A stretch of DNA of 64,000 bases from Siphonodentalium dalli (lineage: Eukaryota > Mollusca > Scaphopoda > Gadilida > Siphonodentaliidae): NCBI GenBank assembly GCA_032622095.1, contig CP136063.1, positions 268,143,426-268,207,425 on the forward strand. The letters run 5' to 3'. Position numbers and translations under genes: made by a program. Numbering within the stretch: the first letter of the stretch is position 1; each line of letters begins with the position of its first letter. The notes under the pieces are model-generated. The model was given only the letters and a program-made list of their open reading frames with translations. It made no database searches and was not told the DNA's origin. Positions 21,089 to 31,621 of this stretch are shown here, one piece after another.

Positions 21089-23891
21089 GCTAATCTCCAA
21101 TCTACCTCATCCAATAATTCCCACTCATTTAGCAGCCGTTCAAATGATACAACGAATTGGTCAAACGAAAGTACGGAAACATATGATTTATATCAGATGA
21201 CAACTGATATCGAACATTCATAATCATGTATCAAAATACTTCTCAACAACATCACGTATTCAAAACTCACATACTCACCCATTATTCCCACAACTAATAA
21301 CCATTAGTCAAGTATCTCATAACGCGCAGACCCCCCCCCCCACATGCAAAATGTCAAATATCCAACGAACCTACCGCTGCAGTAGCGCCCTTTATATATT
21401 AGGCGCAATCATGTGCTTAATATATTAAACACAATTATACGAGACGTTCATCATATACATATATCATCCCTATCACCACGAATTAGTTGCGTTATTATGC
21501 AAACTAACTTCAAAACACAACATTCGGCAAACATTTAGCCACCCATGAAACATAGCCGTATCATTCAGTTTGAATGCGATACGAGACAGAACATATCCAC
21601 ATATAACTTATATAATAACTTCAATACTTCACAATCACTAATGTTAGATAGTGTACATGATTGTTATTAGTATTATATAAAACATGTTTTATTTACAAAG
21701 GCAGACAAAACGACACCTCCCCCTACCCCCTTATATTTAGAGAGACACACTGTCATCTCACAATATGGGCTTGCCAAAGAGCGAAAATCTTGACCATGCC
21801 TGGCGCATGGTCAATTAGCATATAGATCCACCAGGGCACTATCTCGCTTCCCAAAATTCAATTCTCGATAACAGGTGTACGTTGAGTCATCATCGACTCA
21901 AGCCTCGAAGCAATTAAACCAAATTAGCATGTAATATAGATCCTTAGTATAACGACTGACAATCAGCGTCTTTGACCAATCGATTACGCACGGCTCGTGC
22001 CATTCTGTCAATCACTGCTTTTGGCATCTGCCACCTTCGCGTATGGAAATCAGGAACTCAGTTACGTCTTCATTGCTTCAAATATGATTGACTCAATAAT
22101 ATAATCAGCGACATAGCACACACATATATATCAAGCACAGTCCTGTATACATCTAGATGCCACATCGTATACATACCCCCCCACCCAACGCCGCAAGACA
22201 CTATTATTACATAGTATGTGATACAATAATCACGGCATTTCTCCGTCAACATCACTTCCCCCAAACCGCCAACAACGCTCTTTATCATAAAGTGATTGGT
22301 ACAGAAACCACGGTATTTCCACCATCATCAATACCTCTTCCATTTCCCACCTCATTCGTAACAGGCATTTGCCGACATTATTTTAAGCCATGAAACCCCG
22401 AAACAAACATATAACGCTCTTTATTATAGAGCGTATATTATCTCTCCCATATTCAATAAGTTCCCCTAAATTCTCCGGAACAACTAAAACCAAATTTATT
22501 TGAACGAACAAATGCTCTCAAGCAATATCTCTTCGTGCCATCTACACATAAAGTCCACTTATAAATTAACACACTAAACATCATTTAATAATCAGATTAT
22601 AACTCAAAGCTAGGAAGTCCAGTGTGCACTATGCGCAAGTGTATTTATGTAATTTCGTATCGGGTAAAGCCCAGAAGGTGTTACATTCAATATTAAGAGA
22701 TTGATCACCTCTTAAAATAGTAACACGCATAGCAACAGAGACATGCAAAAAACTTGCTTCCCTCAACAAAAAAACAAAAAAAACAATAAATACAATAAAA
22801 TTAAGTTACACCAGGTATCATATCAATAAATAAGAATCTTGCTATATAAACTAATCAGTAATCACATAAACAAACCATTATCCAGCAAATTTATATCCGT
22901 CACAAAATAACCAAAATTATCCATAATTATTCACTAAATTCAATAGCCCTATCTAGATAAAACAATTAACCAAGATTCACAACCTCACAAGTGTATCATA
23001 ATGTCAAACTCAATCGACCCACACAAACCAATTATTATGACATGAACACCGATAGGTGAACCTTCCATAACGATTTAGTACGCCCACCACACCCCTCCCC
23101 ACACACCACATATCTAGTGAGATACAATTCCCAATCCAATTCCTATAACACCCGAACGCCCTTCTACAAGAAAATCTCCAAATATAACGTACATGTTAAC
23201 GGCCAATCAAGGCCTAATTAACTTAACATGTAACCTATAACACACGACAAACGTGCGTACACAGTTACCATACAATCCTCATATACTATTCCACATCCAT
23301 TTCCCATAACACACGAACGCCCTTCCACAAGAAAATCTCCAAATATAACGTACATGTTAACGGCCAATCAAGGCCTAATTAAATTAACATGTGACATACA
23401 AAACACGACAAACGTGTCACACAATTACCCACAACACATCGTACACCCCACCCATGATAACCAAAGACGTACGCTGGTGCACACATATCAAACAAGACTA
23501 TGTTGTATACATACCCCCCAACCGACCGAGATAACCAAAGCCGCATGATAGTGCGCGCTAATACATATACATGTGCAAGACTAAAATTAACCTGACTAGC
23601 ATGTATGTGTAAATCACAATATAATATATCCCCCAACACGACTACATCGTATACATCCCCCCCCCCCCCCCCCCCCCCCACCGCCCAAGATAACCAACGC
23701 CGCATGATAGTGCGCGCTGAAAATAATATTATCATCACGCTGTAGATAGAACCGGTATTTCACGCGTCAATTGCACTCCTCTAATACTATACAATCAACC
23801 ATGTATTTAAAATAAATTACCATATTGTAGAATTCAAAAATTTTGATCGCCGCATCACATAATCATAACTGCCTACTGAAGATATTCACCA
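21089..23891. other. AT-rich 3' region of the LTR element, no intact gene
   Basis: About 2.8 kb without a convincing ORF. It would be where an env N-terminus is expected, but I cannot trace one. It contains a hairpin TTGACCATGC...GCATGGTCAA at 21790-21814, direct repeats at 23140-23430, three related blocks around GTATACAT followed by C-runs and GCCGCAxGA (22165, 23505, 23650), and a 23-C homopolymer at 23657-23679. Confidence 0.5.
23140..23430 (+). repeat. Direct repeat, period 161 bp
   Basis: Two copies starting ATAACACnCGAACGCCCTTC at 23145 and 23306 share about 125 bp of near identity, including ACGTACATGTTAACGGCCAA. They lie in the non-coding 3' region of the LTR element. Confidence 0.85.
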
Positions 23892-24701
23892 ATGATACAA
23901 AAAAATACCGCCATATATTGCCCCATAGCCATTTATCCTCAATATAACTTACCATCTGCTATTAAACTCGCAGCATGTACATGGCTTATAACAACAACGA
24001 AATCTCACACATTTACAGTAAACTGTCATCACAATCTTCTACGAAAACGACCGTATAGAATCACAATATTACCCCCTGTCGCCATGATAACTTTACCACC
24101 AAGGTGCATAGCTACACCAGCCAGCATCAAATTAATTGCATTCACAACTTTGAACTCATCAAACATCACCATCAAGACACAAATAACTCAATTACAATCA
24201 ACTATTGAATTACATAAATTACCACAATGGAAGCCATTATTTTCGCAAATTCATAACTTGCCCCCTCAAGTATCGATCCCAAACAAGTTACCCCACACGA
24301 AGCAACTGTCCTTATAAAACTTTCTAGACTTTCTCCAAACAGTCACTTCCCTGCAACCCATCAAACAAAAACAAAAACATGATTACTACCAAATCATTAT
24401 TCCTGCTGTCGTTACATTCATATTAATTTTACTGATTGCCATCTCAAGTAGCAAATACATTATTCAGTGTATTACGAAATTTTCCCAATATCAGACTCAA
24501 CGCAATCACAACACGAGACGAATTAAAATCGCTAAGCGACGCAATAAACTTAACCAAATGATATATGAAACTGACATGCAACTTCGTCACAGACATACCC
24601 CACCATTACCCAATAAAGCTACGAAAGACATTCATTTATTTCCAGCTAAACAACCTCAAGTAGAAAGCACTCAAGAACATTTTACATTTCCAAAAAAATA
24701 A
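23892..24701 (+). pseudogene. Env-like membrane protein ORF, C-terminal part
   Basis: An open frame interrupted by one in-frame TAA at 24315-24317 and ending at TAA 24699-24701. The part before the stop is rich in Thr, Ile, Pro and Cys. The part after it has one strong membrane segment (IIIPAVVTFILILLIAISSS) and a basic cytoplasmic-type tail (RRIKIAKRRNKLNQ) of about 75 residues. Position 3' of pol, a single C-terminal membrane anchor and a basic tail fit an envelope-type glycoprotein as in errantivirus-like Metaviridae. I see no signal peptide or clear fusion peptide, and the N-terminal part is missing or decayed. A non-env membrane protein remains possible. Confidence 0.4.
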
Positions 24702-24852
24702 TAAAAACTCACGCTTCCATCCATAACCCACCCCTCAATCTCTATTGATCATTTGATCAATAATACCATCTTTTTTCTATAAGGGGCACAAACCCATAGA
24801 CAAATTATAATTTCGTTACTGCACACACACCCCGACAGCTGTATATACTAAC

Positions 24853-25190
24853 GCCATTATGACACGTGCCAACCCCAAGCATTAAGATAACTGACCATCG
24901 ATTATCATCAATAAGATTGGTCAAGGATCTCGCCACCTATCAAACAGACACATTAATCTCTGTCTCCCCGTCCAACTCACAGCGCTGACATCATATGCCA
25001 CATTCCAAGAAATATTTCACCCATTATGACACGTGCCAACCCCAATCATTAAGATAACTGACCATCGATTATCATCAATAAGATTGGTCAAGGATCTCGC
25101 CACCTATCAAATAGACACATTAATCAATGTCTCCCTGTCCAATTCATAGCTCTGACATCATATGCCACATTCCAAGCAATATTTCACCTC
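24853..25190 (+). repeat. 168-bp tandem duplication upstream of the 3' LTR
   Basis: Two nearly identical units starting CATTATGACACGTGCCAACC at 24854 and 25022, differing by a few substitutions. Each contains CACGTG (an E-box) and a CTGACCATCGATTATCATCA block. The sequence 25191-25761 that follows shows only short chance ORFs. Confidence 0.88.
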
Positions 25191-25761
25191 TGATATCACG
25201 ATATCACGCTCTTACAAATTGACCTGTGCAATTGACGGCAGATGTGAAACAGTTGGTCTCTCATAACCACAATCACAAATGTATACATATCATCATGATT
25301 TTATTAACAATACAACATGCATTTATATAACACATCACCAATGTACGTATATGTACCATAAGTTCATTTACAAAACATACCATGCACTATTACCGTTTTG
25401 TTATATTCATTACTTCTCATACTTGTATCTCTATATTCTATCATCACACCTTATCCTACATATCAATCTAGCACGCATTATGACTGCTTGCCCGATCATT
25501 TTATATATCAACCCATATATGCTTTTCCCACCATTTATTTCATAATCTCATAATATTGCGTATTATCATTTTAAAACAACTTTGTTCCACATGTATTAGT
25601 AATACCTTCACCCTAATCAATTTTACAATGTATCGATCGACTCACTATCTTTTCGCCATCGTCATTACACTTCATTCAGCCTCATCCACATTACACGATC
25701 ACAAATACCCCAGTTATGTCCATAATTTTGATATTACATCAGATTTGCCGCTGTGCTTACA

Positions 25762-25776
25762 TGGGTGGGGGACATA
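25762..25776 (+). promoter_or_regulatory. Polypurine tract
   Basis: TGGGTGGGGGACATA directly precedes the 3' LTR. A purine-rich tract at this position primes plus-strand DNA synthesis in LTR retroelements, so the location supports the LTR boundary. Confidence 0.6.
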
Positions 25777-26251
25777 TGTGACATAACGCCCCATTATAAT
25801 CTCACAACTTGATTCAAACTATACGAATGTCCCAATATATAGAACCCCAAACTCAAATATTCGTGTTCAGTTTCTTAACGAAACCTCACACGTCTTACTC
25901 CCAGCGAAGACATACACACAATGAAGACGCTCCCAAATATGGGCAAGGGAAATGACCATAACGGCGGAACCAATCCCGATGTGTATTGCCAAACGCCTCA
26001 TCTAATATGCATCCCCAATAGTATATAAGAAACAGCCACATCCCACCGCATCATGCTTTCGCTTGACTCATCTCATCTCGAGGTTCGTACACCTCTTCAG
26101 GCATCACCCACACCAGGCATCACCCATTCGGGGACCTTACTTCGCGGCGACTTGATTATCTCATTTGTATACACTGCTTGTATCTTATTCACGACGTAAT
26201 AAAGACTTGTACCTATATATATATATATATCAATGTGTTCATTACCTCACA
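25777..26251 (+). repeat. 3' LTR
   Basis: 475 bp beginning TGTGACATAACGCCCC and ending TTACCTCACA. Same order and nearly same sequence as 9363-9829, with a longer TA run (TATATATATATATATA) near the end. Low divergence between LTRs suggests a fairly recent insertion despite the broken ORFs. Confidence 0.9.
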
Positions 26252-26695
26252 TAGTGGGAATTAATGGGTTAATCTCGTGATAGTTAAAGAGCGTTCGTAT
26301 CCGCAGTGTCGTTGATAAAGAGCGTATATGTGTCCAGATATGAGCGTGTTGTGTCTGTGTACAGACATGAGCGTGTTGTGTATGTCTGTGTTCATACTTA
26401 GGGGTTCCTGTGAATGGTGGAGATTTTCATCGGGTCAGTTATTCCGCCCGAGGTGACCTTCACCTTGAAACGGGTACCCACAAATGATCTAATATATATT
26501 TTGGGACTTCTGTTTGTTTGTCTGTTAGCTATGGCCGGGAAAATTGCTGGACGGATTTCGACGAAATTTGATACCCACAGGTAATTTTGTCCGGGGAGTG
26601 TTTTGGACGGGTCAAATAGTGACTCCGACCTGACCTTGACCTTCAAAATGGTCAATTCAGGGTCAAAGCCCGGACAAAGTCGGGTCACCTGCTAG
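26252..26695 (+). mobile_element. Helitron-like copy A, 3' part
   Basis: Continues the Helitron fragment left at 9240-9362. It shares TTAAAGAGCGTTCGTATCCG and TGATAAAGAGCGTA with copies B and C. A second TC start (TCTAATATATATTTTGGGAC) lies at 26488. The block ends CACCTGCTAG at 26695 followed by T, as expected for a Helitron 3' end (CTRR, insertion before T). Short complementary segments (TTGACC...GGTCAA, about 26637-26656) stand where a terminal hairpin should be. No Rep/helicase is encoded. Confidence 0.55.
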
Positions 26696-26735
26696 TCTAC
26701 TATATATTTTGAGAACTACGTATATATGTGTATAT
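26696..26735 (+). mobile_element. Helitron-like copy B, 5' stub
   Basis: TCTACTATATATTTTGAGAA directly abuts the CTAG end of copy A, giving a head-to-tail Helitron junction. The stub runs into a TATATGTGTATAT tract and is then cut by the Penelope-like dimer. A similar TATATGTGTGTGTG tract resumes on the far side at 36350. Confidence 0.5.
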
Positions 26736-26846
26736 GAACGGATACCTTTCCTAATTTTCAAATTATTCCATTCTTCACGTCAGCAGTCACCTACCTCAGA
26801 GGAGAGTTTATTCATTATTTTATAAATATCTTATTCGACGTGAAAG

Positions 26847-28007
26847 ATGCCGTTTATTAAAACCACAGGATTCCGGGACGCAAGTACCCAAACACAGGAA
26901 ATCCAAATATTACACGAGCTGGTGCTAAAAGTTACCTCTTTAGAGGACAAAATAAGCCAGCTATTAGTACAACAAACACCACATAATGGAGGACGCAACA
27001 TGGTCGAATCACTGATAAAGACAAGCCATGCAGAACAGAACACTGATGAACCACCCACCAACAAAATGCATGCTGGACAGAATGTCTCCGAAAAAACAGA
27101 CATCAACGCGTACAAGGAACGTCAGAAAATCATGAACATTTGGGCACGTCAGAAAGGAAATTATGCACGCGTTTATAAAATTTCCAGGACATCGGAAATA
27201 ACAGCGGATACATACAAGGAGTTCCTACTTGCTGGAAATCCATTCATTCCCAGGAAGTTTAGGAGTAAGATAACAAAAAGTGATACAACAGTGGCCAAGA
27301 GAGTTAAGTTGGAATTGGAAATTGTAAAGCTTCAATGAGCGCAAGTAACTCTGGAAGATAAGAAGGAGATATTTGCAGAGCGATGTGAACAGATAGACCG
27401 AGACATGACATCAACAATAAGCTCAAAATGGACAAACCGGGAGATAATTTCCAAGCTCATAAAACTATGGGATGAAGAAAAGTTTCATATTCGGACAAAA
27501 ATCAACATCAACTGCGAGAAAAAACTGAAGTGGTTGAAAAGCCAAAGCCAAACTACTACAGGCAGTAACAGAAGCACGGGCATTGATGCTAACATCATAG
27601 AAAAACCAGACTTGCGATCTGTTTCCGAAACAATAAAACCAAGCACGGAGAAGTCGGGCGATATTTCGGAAAGACAATCAGTTAAGAATGCAGTTGTTCG
27701 AAGATCGTATGCCGAAATAACAAAAACAAACTCCCGTGTTGACAGTCATTCACTGGTGACAAGGAAGAAAGTTTACGACAGACCTCAATCAACAGATATT
27801 CAAAACACCGTAAGTGGAAGTAATTTAGACACCGCTCGCGATGATATCCAGAGTTGTCACAAACCACCAACCCCATCCAATAACCAAAATTTTTTAGAAA
27901 ACCGCCGTCGCCTCAAGGGACGACACAAACAGGAGATGGGACCGAACAACCCAAAATTTTCAACCTCTCGTCACACACCCTATCCAATGACGAGGCCAAC
28001 TTATTAA
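26847..28007 (+). pseudogene. Penelope-like ORF1, copy 1, nonsense-mutated
   Basis: Same 386-codon frame as the intact ORF1 of copy 2, but a GGA codon there is TGA here (27336-27338), stopping the protein after 163 residues. The frame reopens at once and an internal Met at 27405 starts a 200-codon remainder ending at 28007. Apart from this change only a few residues differ (for example GGR versus GGG near residue 50). If readthrough does not occur, this copy cannot supply full ORF1 or an ORF1-ORF2 fusion. Confidence 0.85.
27890..27896 (+). promoter_or_regulatory. Candidate -1 frameshift site U UUU UUA, copy 1
   Basis: The ORF1 frame reads AAT TTT TTA GAA here, so the heptamer T TTT TTA has the phase required for -1 slippage. 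The -1 frame, which is the ORF2 frame, has its last upstream stop (TAA) at 27881-27883, only two codons earlier, and is open from there to 30196. A small hairpin (GTCG...CGAC, 27907-27924) starts 10 bases downstream. A lost T in a former run of seven would give the same picture. Confidence 0.5.
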
Positions 28008-28009
28008 AA

Positions 28010-30196
28010 TTGGGGTTAAAGTTTGCACCCACCCCCACATCATCTAATAAACACGAGCTGCAAAAAGACGTTGATGAATTCTCTCGAAAATTACGACTAG
28101 CAGAACGATATTTGGACGAAAAACATATCGACCCCTCTCTCGTCCGTAATAAGTCATCCAAATGCCCAGACCTTAATAGGGACCGAGCCTTGGAAGAATT
28201 TATAAAGACTTTGAAACAATACCCACTAAACAGTCCAGACAGCGACAAGCAAAATCTAAAAAAGTCGGAAATAAAAGCTATTTCCAGTCTTAAAAATAAC
28301 AAAAAAATAATAATAAAATCGTCGGATAAAGGGGGTGCCATAGTCATAATGGACATAGATTATTATGAACTCAAAATAAGGGATATGTTATCAGATCATA
28401 ACACATATGAGGAAATTCCCCAAAACATAGATAAAGAAATTCTGGGAAAATTGAAGAAACTTATCAATAAACACCAGAAATGCTTCACAAAAAAGGAAGT
28501 CGACTATCTCACAAATTTCAGCTGTAAAACGAGTAATTTCTATGGATTACCTAAATGTCACAAATCTAACCAGATAAAAGCCGCGATAGAAGAACAAAAT
28601 TCCGAAATCATCAGTGTATACCGACCTGAGGATCTCAAATTTCGCCCGATCGTTGCGGGACCAGCTTGCACAACTAGCAGACTGAGCAACCTTGCAGACA
28701 TAATTTTAAAACCCCTGCTCAAACATGTTAAAAGCTATGTCAGAGATGACATTGATTTTCTAAACTATATTCCCACGGAAGTTACAGATGACACCCTCCT
28801 GGTAAATTTCGATGTTGTAAGCTTATATAGCAACATACCACACTCACTAGGCCAGGATGCAATTCAATTTTGGATGAGAAAATATCCGGAAACTGTCAAC
28901 GACAGATTTACTATGGCTTTTGTCGAAGATGCAGTAAGACTCATACTCGAAAACAATACATTTCAGATAGGCAAAACGAACTATAAACAGATAAAAGGGA
29001 CCGCAATGGGAACGAAAATGGCCCCAACATATAGCACTTTAACTCTTGGGTATCTTGAAGAAAAACTTTACGAGTCTCTACAACAGAGATATGACAAAAC
29101 GTTCAGTGACAATTTCCAAACCTCGTGGAAACGATACATAGATGACTGCAATATATTTTGGGAGAAATCATGGGGTGACGTCAATGAACTGGGCTCGATT
29201 TTAAATGGACTCAATGCCGACCTAAAATTTACCATAGAAACTAGCCCACAAAAACTTCCATTTCTTGATATTCTCATTATAAAAGATGGTAAAAAAATTT
29301 CAACGGACATTTATCGCAAATCAACAGACACTCAGCAATACCTTCACTTTAAAAGCAATCATCCCAGAAGTTGTCGCAATTACATCCCATATAACCTAGC
29401 AAGACGCATTTGTACAATAGTCTCAGACGCCAACGTCCAAATAATCCGACTGGCGGAACTCAGAACCACTCTAGTAAAGCGTGGTTATCCCATTAACTTA
29501 ATAGATCAAGGCATTAAAAAAGCCCAATCGTATTCCCTTGCAGAGCTCAGACAGACAAAACCACACTCAAAAGCTGACAAAACACCCCTTGCTATGGTAA
29601 CAACCTATAACAATCGAAACCCTGAGTTATTTCCCGTGGTATATAACAACTTACCTATTTTGAAGAAGAGTGAACGTATGAGGAGAGTACTAAATTCCAC
29701 ACATATCATCAAAAGTAAACGACAACCGCCAAGTTTGAAAACCACACTTTGTAAAGCCCGATTCTCAGATGGTGTCATTCCGACAATACCATCTGTAAAA
29801 TCGTGCAGGAAAGTTCATAACAAGGATAAACGTTGTGGAACATGCCCCCTTTTATTGGAAGGTTCATCATTCAGGTTCGAGAACGCATATAGGGATTTCA
29901 AAGTCAAGCGGGACATGACATGTGAATCAGAAAATGTTATTTATGTAGTGATATGTTCAAACTGTGGCGCCAATTATATCGGTCAAACAACCAATCTGCG
30001 ACACAGAGTAACACTGCACAAACAGGGGATACGGGATACGAACTACCGCACACTATATGTTAGCAAACACATCGATGAATGTAGTGGGGGGGATTTCAAA
30101 ATATTTCCGTTCTATACAACATCCGATCCCCAATTGTTAGAAGTAAAAGAACAACATTTTATAAACCAGTTTAAACCCTCGCTCAATCGAAAATAA
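28010..30196 (+). CDS. Penelope-like RT and GIY-YIG protein, copy 1
   Basis: A 728-codon frame counted from a TTG. It has no ATG start, and the frame is in fact open and conserved-looking upstream to 27884 (KIFNLSSHTLSNDEANLLKL), the usual N-terminus of Penelope RT, overlapping ORF1. RT motifs in order: KFRPIVAGPACTTSRLSNL (about residue 210), motif A FDVVSLYSNIPHS, motif B KGTAMGTKMAPTY, motif C RYIDDCNIFWE, and a LPFLDI motif. A Cys-containing linker (KRCGTCPLLL) leads to the GIY-YIG nuclease: VIYVVICSNCGANYIGQT, then LRHRVTLHKQ and the late acidic residue in LEVKEQHF. The protein would nick DNA and copy element RNA at the target. The ORF is intact but its translation depends on ORF1, which is interrupted in this copy. 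Confidence 0.9.
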   Translation: MGLKFAPTPTSSNKHELQKDVDEFSRKLRLAERYLDEKHIDPSLVRNKSSKCPDLNRDRALEEFIKTLKQYPLNSPDSDKQNLKKSEIKAISSLKNNKKIIIKSSDKGGAIVIMDIDYYELKIRDMLSDHNTYEEIPQNIDKEILGKLKKLINKHQKCFTKKEVDYLTNFSCKTSNFYGLPKCHKSNQIKAAIEEQNSEIISVYRPEDLKFRPIVAGPACTTSRLSNLADIILKPLLKHVKSYVRDDIDFLNYIPTEVTDDTLLVNFDVVSLYSNIPHSLGQDAIQFWMRKYPETVNDRFTMAFVEDAVRLILENNTFQIGKTNYKQIKGTAMGTKMAPTYSTLTLGYLEEKLYESLQQRYDKTFSDNFQTSWKRYIDDCNIFWEKSWGDVNELGSILNGLNADLKFTIETSPQKLPFLDILIIKDGKKISTDIYRKSTDTQQYLHFKSNHPRSCRNYIPYNLARRICTIVSDANVQIIRLAELRTTLVKRGYPINLIDQGIKKAQSYSLAELRQTKPHSKADKTPLAMVTTYNNRNPELFPVVYNNLPILKKSERMRRVLNSTHIIKSKRQPPSLKTTLCKARFSDGVIPTIPSVKSCRKVHNKDKRCGTCPLLLEGSSFRFENAYRDFKVKRDMTCESENVIYVVICSNCGANYIGQTTNLRHRVTLHKQGIRDTNYRTLYVSKHIDECSGGDFKIFPFYTTSDPQLLEVKEQHFINQFKPSLNRK

Positions 30197-30286
30197 CGCG
30201 CCTCGGACATATTCGTTCATCTTTATAATTCTAAACAATCCGTAGATTATAGAGGATGGTTGCACAACACAGTAATAATATTTGGA

Positions 30287-30620
30287 ATACTAATACTCAC
30301 TGTATCATATTGGATTGCAGCTTGGTGGGAAGCGACCACCTTGCTGAAAACACAGTTTTTATCGTAAATTGTAGCTGCTTATTGTAAATCACATCGATAT
30401 TCTTCGAAATAATAATACTTGATGTATCATATTGGATTGCAGCTTGGGGGCAAGCGGCCTTCTTGCTGGAACCAAAGTGTTCATCGTAAATTATAGCTGC
30501 TTGTTGTGCAACACATCGATATTCTTCTGAATAATAAAACTCGATGTATCATATTGGATTGCAGCTTGGGGGCAAGCGGCCACCTTACTGCAATCACAGT
30601 TTTCATCTGCATCATAAATT
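30287..30620 (+). repeat. 122-bp tandem repeats in the Penelope-like 3' region, copy 1
   Basis: GTATCATATTGGATTGCAGC occurs at 30302, 30424 and 30546, a period of 122 bp. Units share the neighbouring ACATCGATATTCTTC and AATTnTAGCTGCTT blocks. The short frame 30506-30916 that starts inside the last unit is probably chance. The rest of the 3' region to 31510 shows no gene. Confidence 0.88.
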
Positions 30621-31435
30621 CATACTTCATATTTCTACGGAAGTCCTCAACTTTTGTTGACCATGTCGCTACATGGCAATTGGAGAGTGACTTCCATACC
30701 TGGATGTCCGCCTGTCACTGTATATCTGTATATAACACCTGTGGTCAATATGGTCTTACCAAGCTAAACGACCACATAGAAGCACTAGGGGTCGGCTGGC
30801 ATTCGAGTTCCCTTAGTATATTTACGTTATTTATTGCAACATGCACATTTAAGTTCACACGAATTGATTACCAAACTGAAAAAACATGCCATTATCAAAG
30901 TAAAACTAATACTTGAGCCCTCATGTATTTCCCATCTGGCAACTCGCGACCGACGGATGTCTTGATTACTTCTATCTTATTGTTTTGTTTATCACTACCT
31001 TGGGAACCTCATTAAATTGCAGATATCTACAGAAATCTCCAGTGGATAAAAATCAACTTCACTGAGCGAAAATATCACAATGATCAATAATTACACACAG
31101 TATAAAATACACATGCTTCTAATATAATGTCGCCATTAAAGATAGCAAGTGCCATTAACGACAAAAACATTAGATTAAGATGGACTTGCCACCATAAACC
31201 CATCAACAGATTAAACGCTATCAAACAGAAATAAAATTACCATTATGTCCAAGCGTTTAATGATACACGCGCCGTTAGGAACGCACGTCTGAGCACGTCT
31301 CTCTACGTACCAAGGCCATAACAATTTAATGAGGTTCCTCGTATAATTTAATTGAATCAAATATATGTATCACGTGATTCACCATGATATCTCTTACAGA
31401 CTCTAAGATGAATACACATTTTTCATCAGTGACTC

Positions 31436-31478
31436 CAAGCTATTGAAAAGGCAAGATGTGCCGAAACCGGTATAGCTG
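31436..31478 (+). other. Conserved structured 3' end motif, hammerhead-like layout
   Basis: AAGCTAT pairs with ATAGCT at the far end, enclosing a GGCA...TGCC hairpin followed by GAAACCGG. Hammerhead ribozymes are known in Penelope-like elements and have a stem-II hairpin followed by GAAA, but the conserved CUGAUGA strand is not recognisable here (TATTGAAAA stands in its place). So it is listed only as a structured motif. The same sequence recurs in copy 2 at 36211-36253. Confidence 0.2.
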
Positions 31479-31621
31479 TTTGTACATACATGTAATAAAT
31501 ATTCAACAAAGAACGGATACCTTTCCTAATTTTCAAATTATTCCATTCTTCACGTCAGCAGTCACCTACCTCAGAGGAGAGTTTATTCATTATTTTATAA
31601 ATATCTTATTCGACGTGAAAG

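Larger units (their letters stand above)
9363..26251 (+). mobile_element. Ty3/Gypsy-like LTR retroelement with an env-like ORF
   Basis: A 16.9-kb element bounded by LTRs of 467 and 475 bp with TGTGA...TCACA ends. In order it contains a long 5' leader, gag, protease, reverse transcriptase, RNase H, integrase, a long AT-rich 3' region with an env-like ORF, a purine-rich tract and the 3' LTR. The order protease-RT-RNase H-integrase is that of Ty3/Gypsy (Metaviridae) elements and retroviruses. A 4517-bp fold-back element inserted in the leader accounts for part of the size. Every ORF is broken by frameshifts or stops, so this copy is inactive. No target duplication is evident: flanks are CGCAAT and TAGTGG. 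Confidence 0.85.
26736..31510 (+). mobile_element. Penelope-like element, copy 1 of a tandem dimer
   Basis: A 4775-bp unit starting GAACGGATACCTTTCCTAAT. It contains ORF1, the RT/GIY-YIG ORF2, three related 122-bp repeats and a conserved 3' end with AATAAATATTCAAC. The next unit starts at 31511 with no gap. RT of this type together with a C-terminal GIY-YIG endonuclease is diagnostic of Penelope-like elements, which often insert as tandem units. Copy 1 differs from copy 2 by only a handful of substitutions, one of them a nonsense change in ORF1. Confidence 0.92.

Noticed and set aside
9363-26251. Target-site duplication for the LTR element
   Set aside because: Flanking bases CGCAAT and TAGTGG do not match for either plausible LTR boundary, so none is claimed.
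27913-28356. 147-codon minus-strand ORF, repeated at 32688-33131
   Set aside because: It lies antisense to the overlap of Penelope-like ORF1 and RT, whose sense frames have clear motifs.
30506-30916. 136-codon plus ORF after the Penelope-like RT, repeated at 35281-35691
   Set aside because: It begins inside the 122-bp tandem repeats, has no recognisable domain and is preserved only because the two units are nearly identical.
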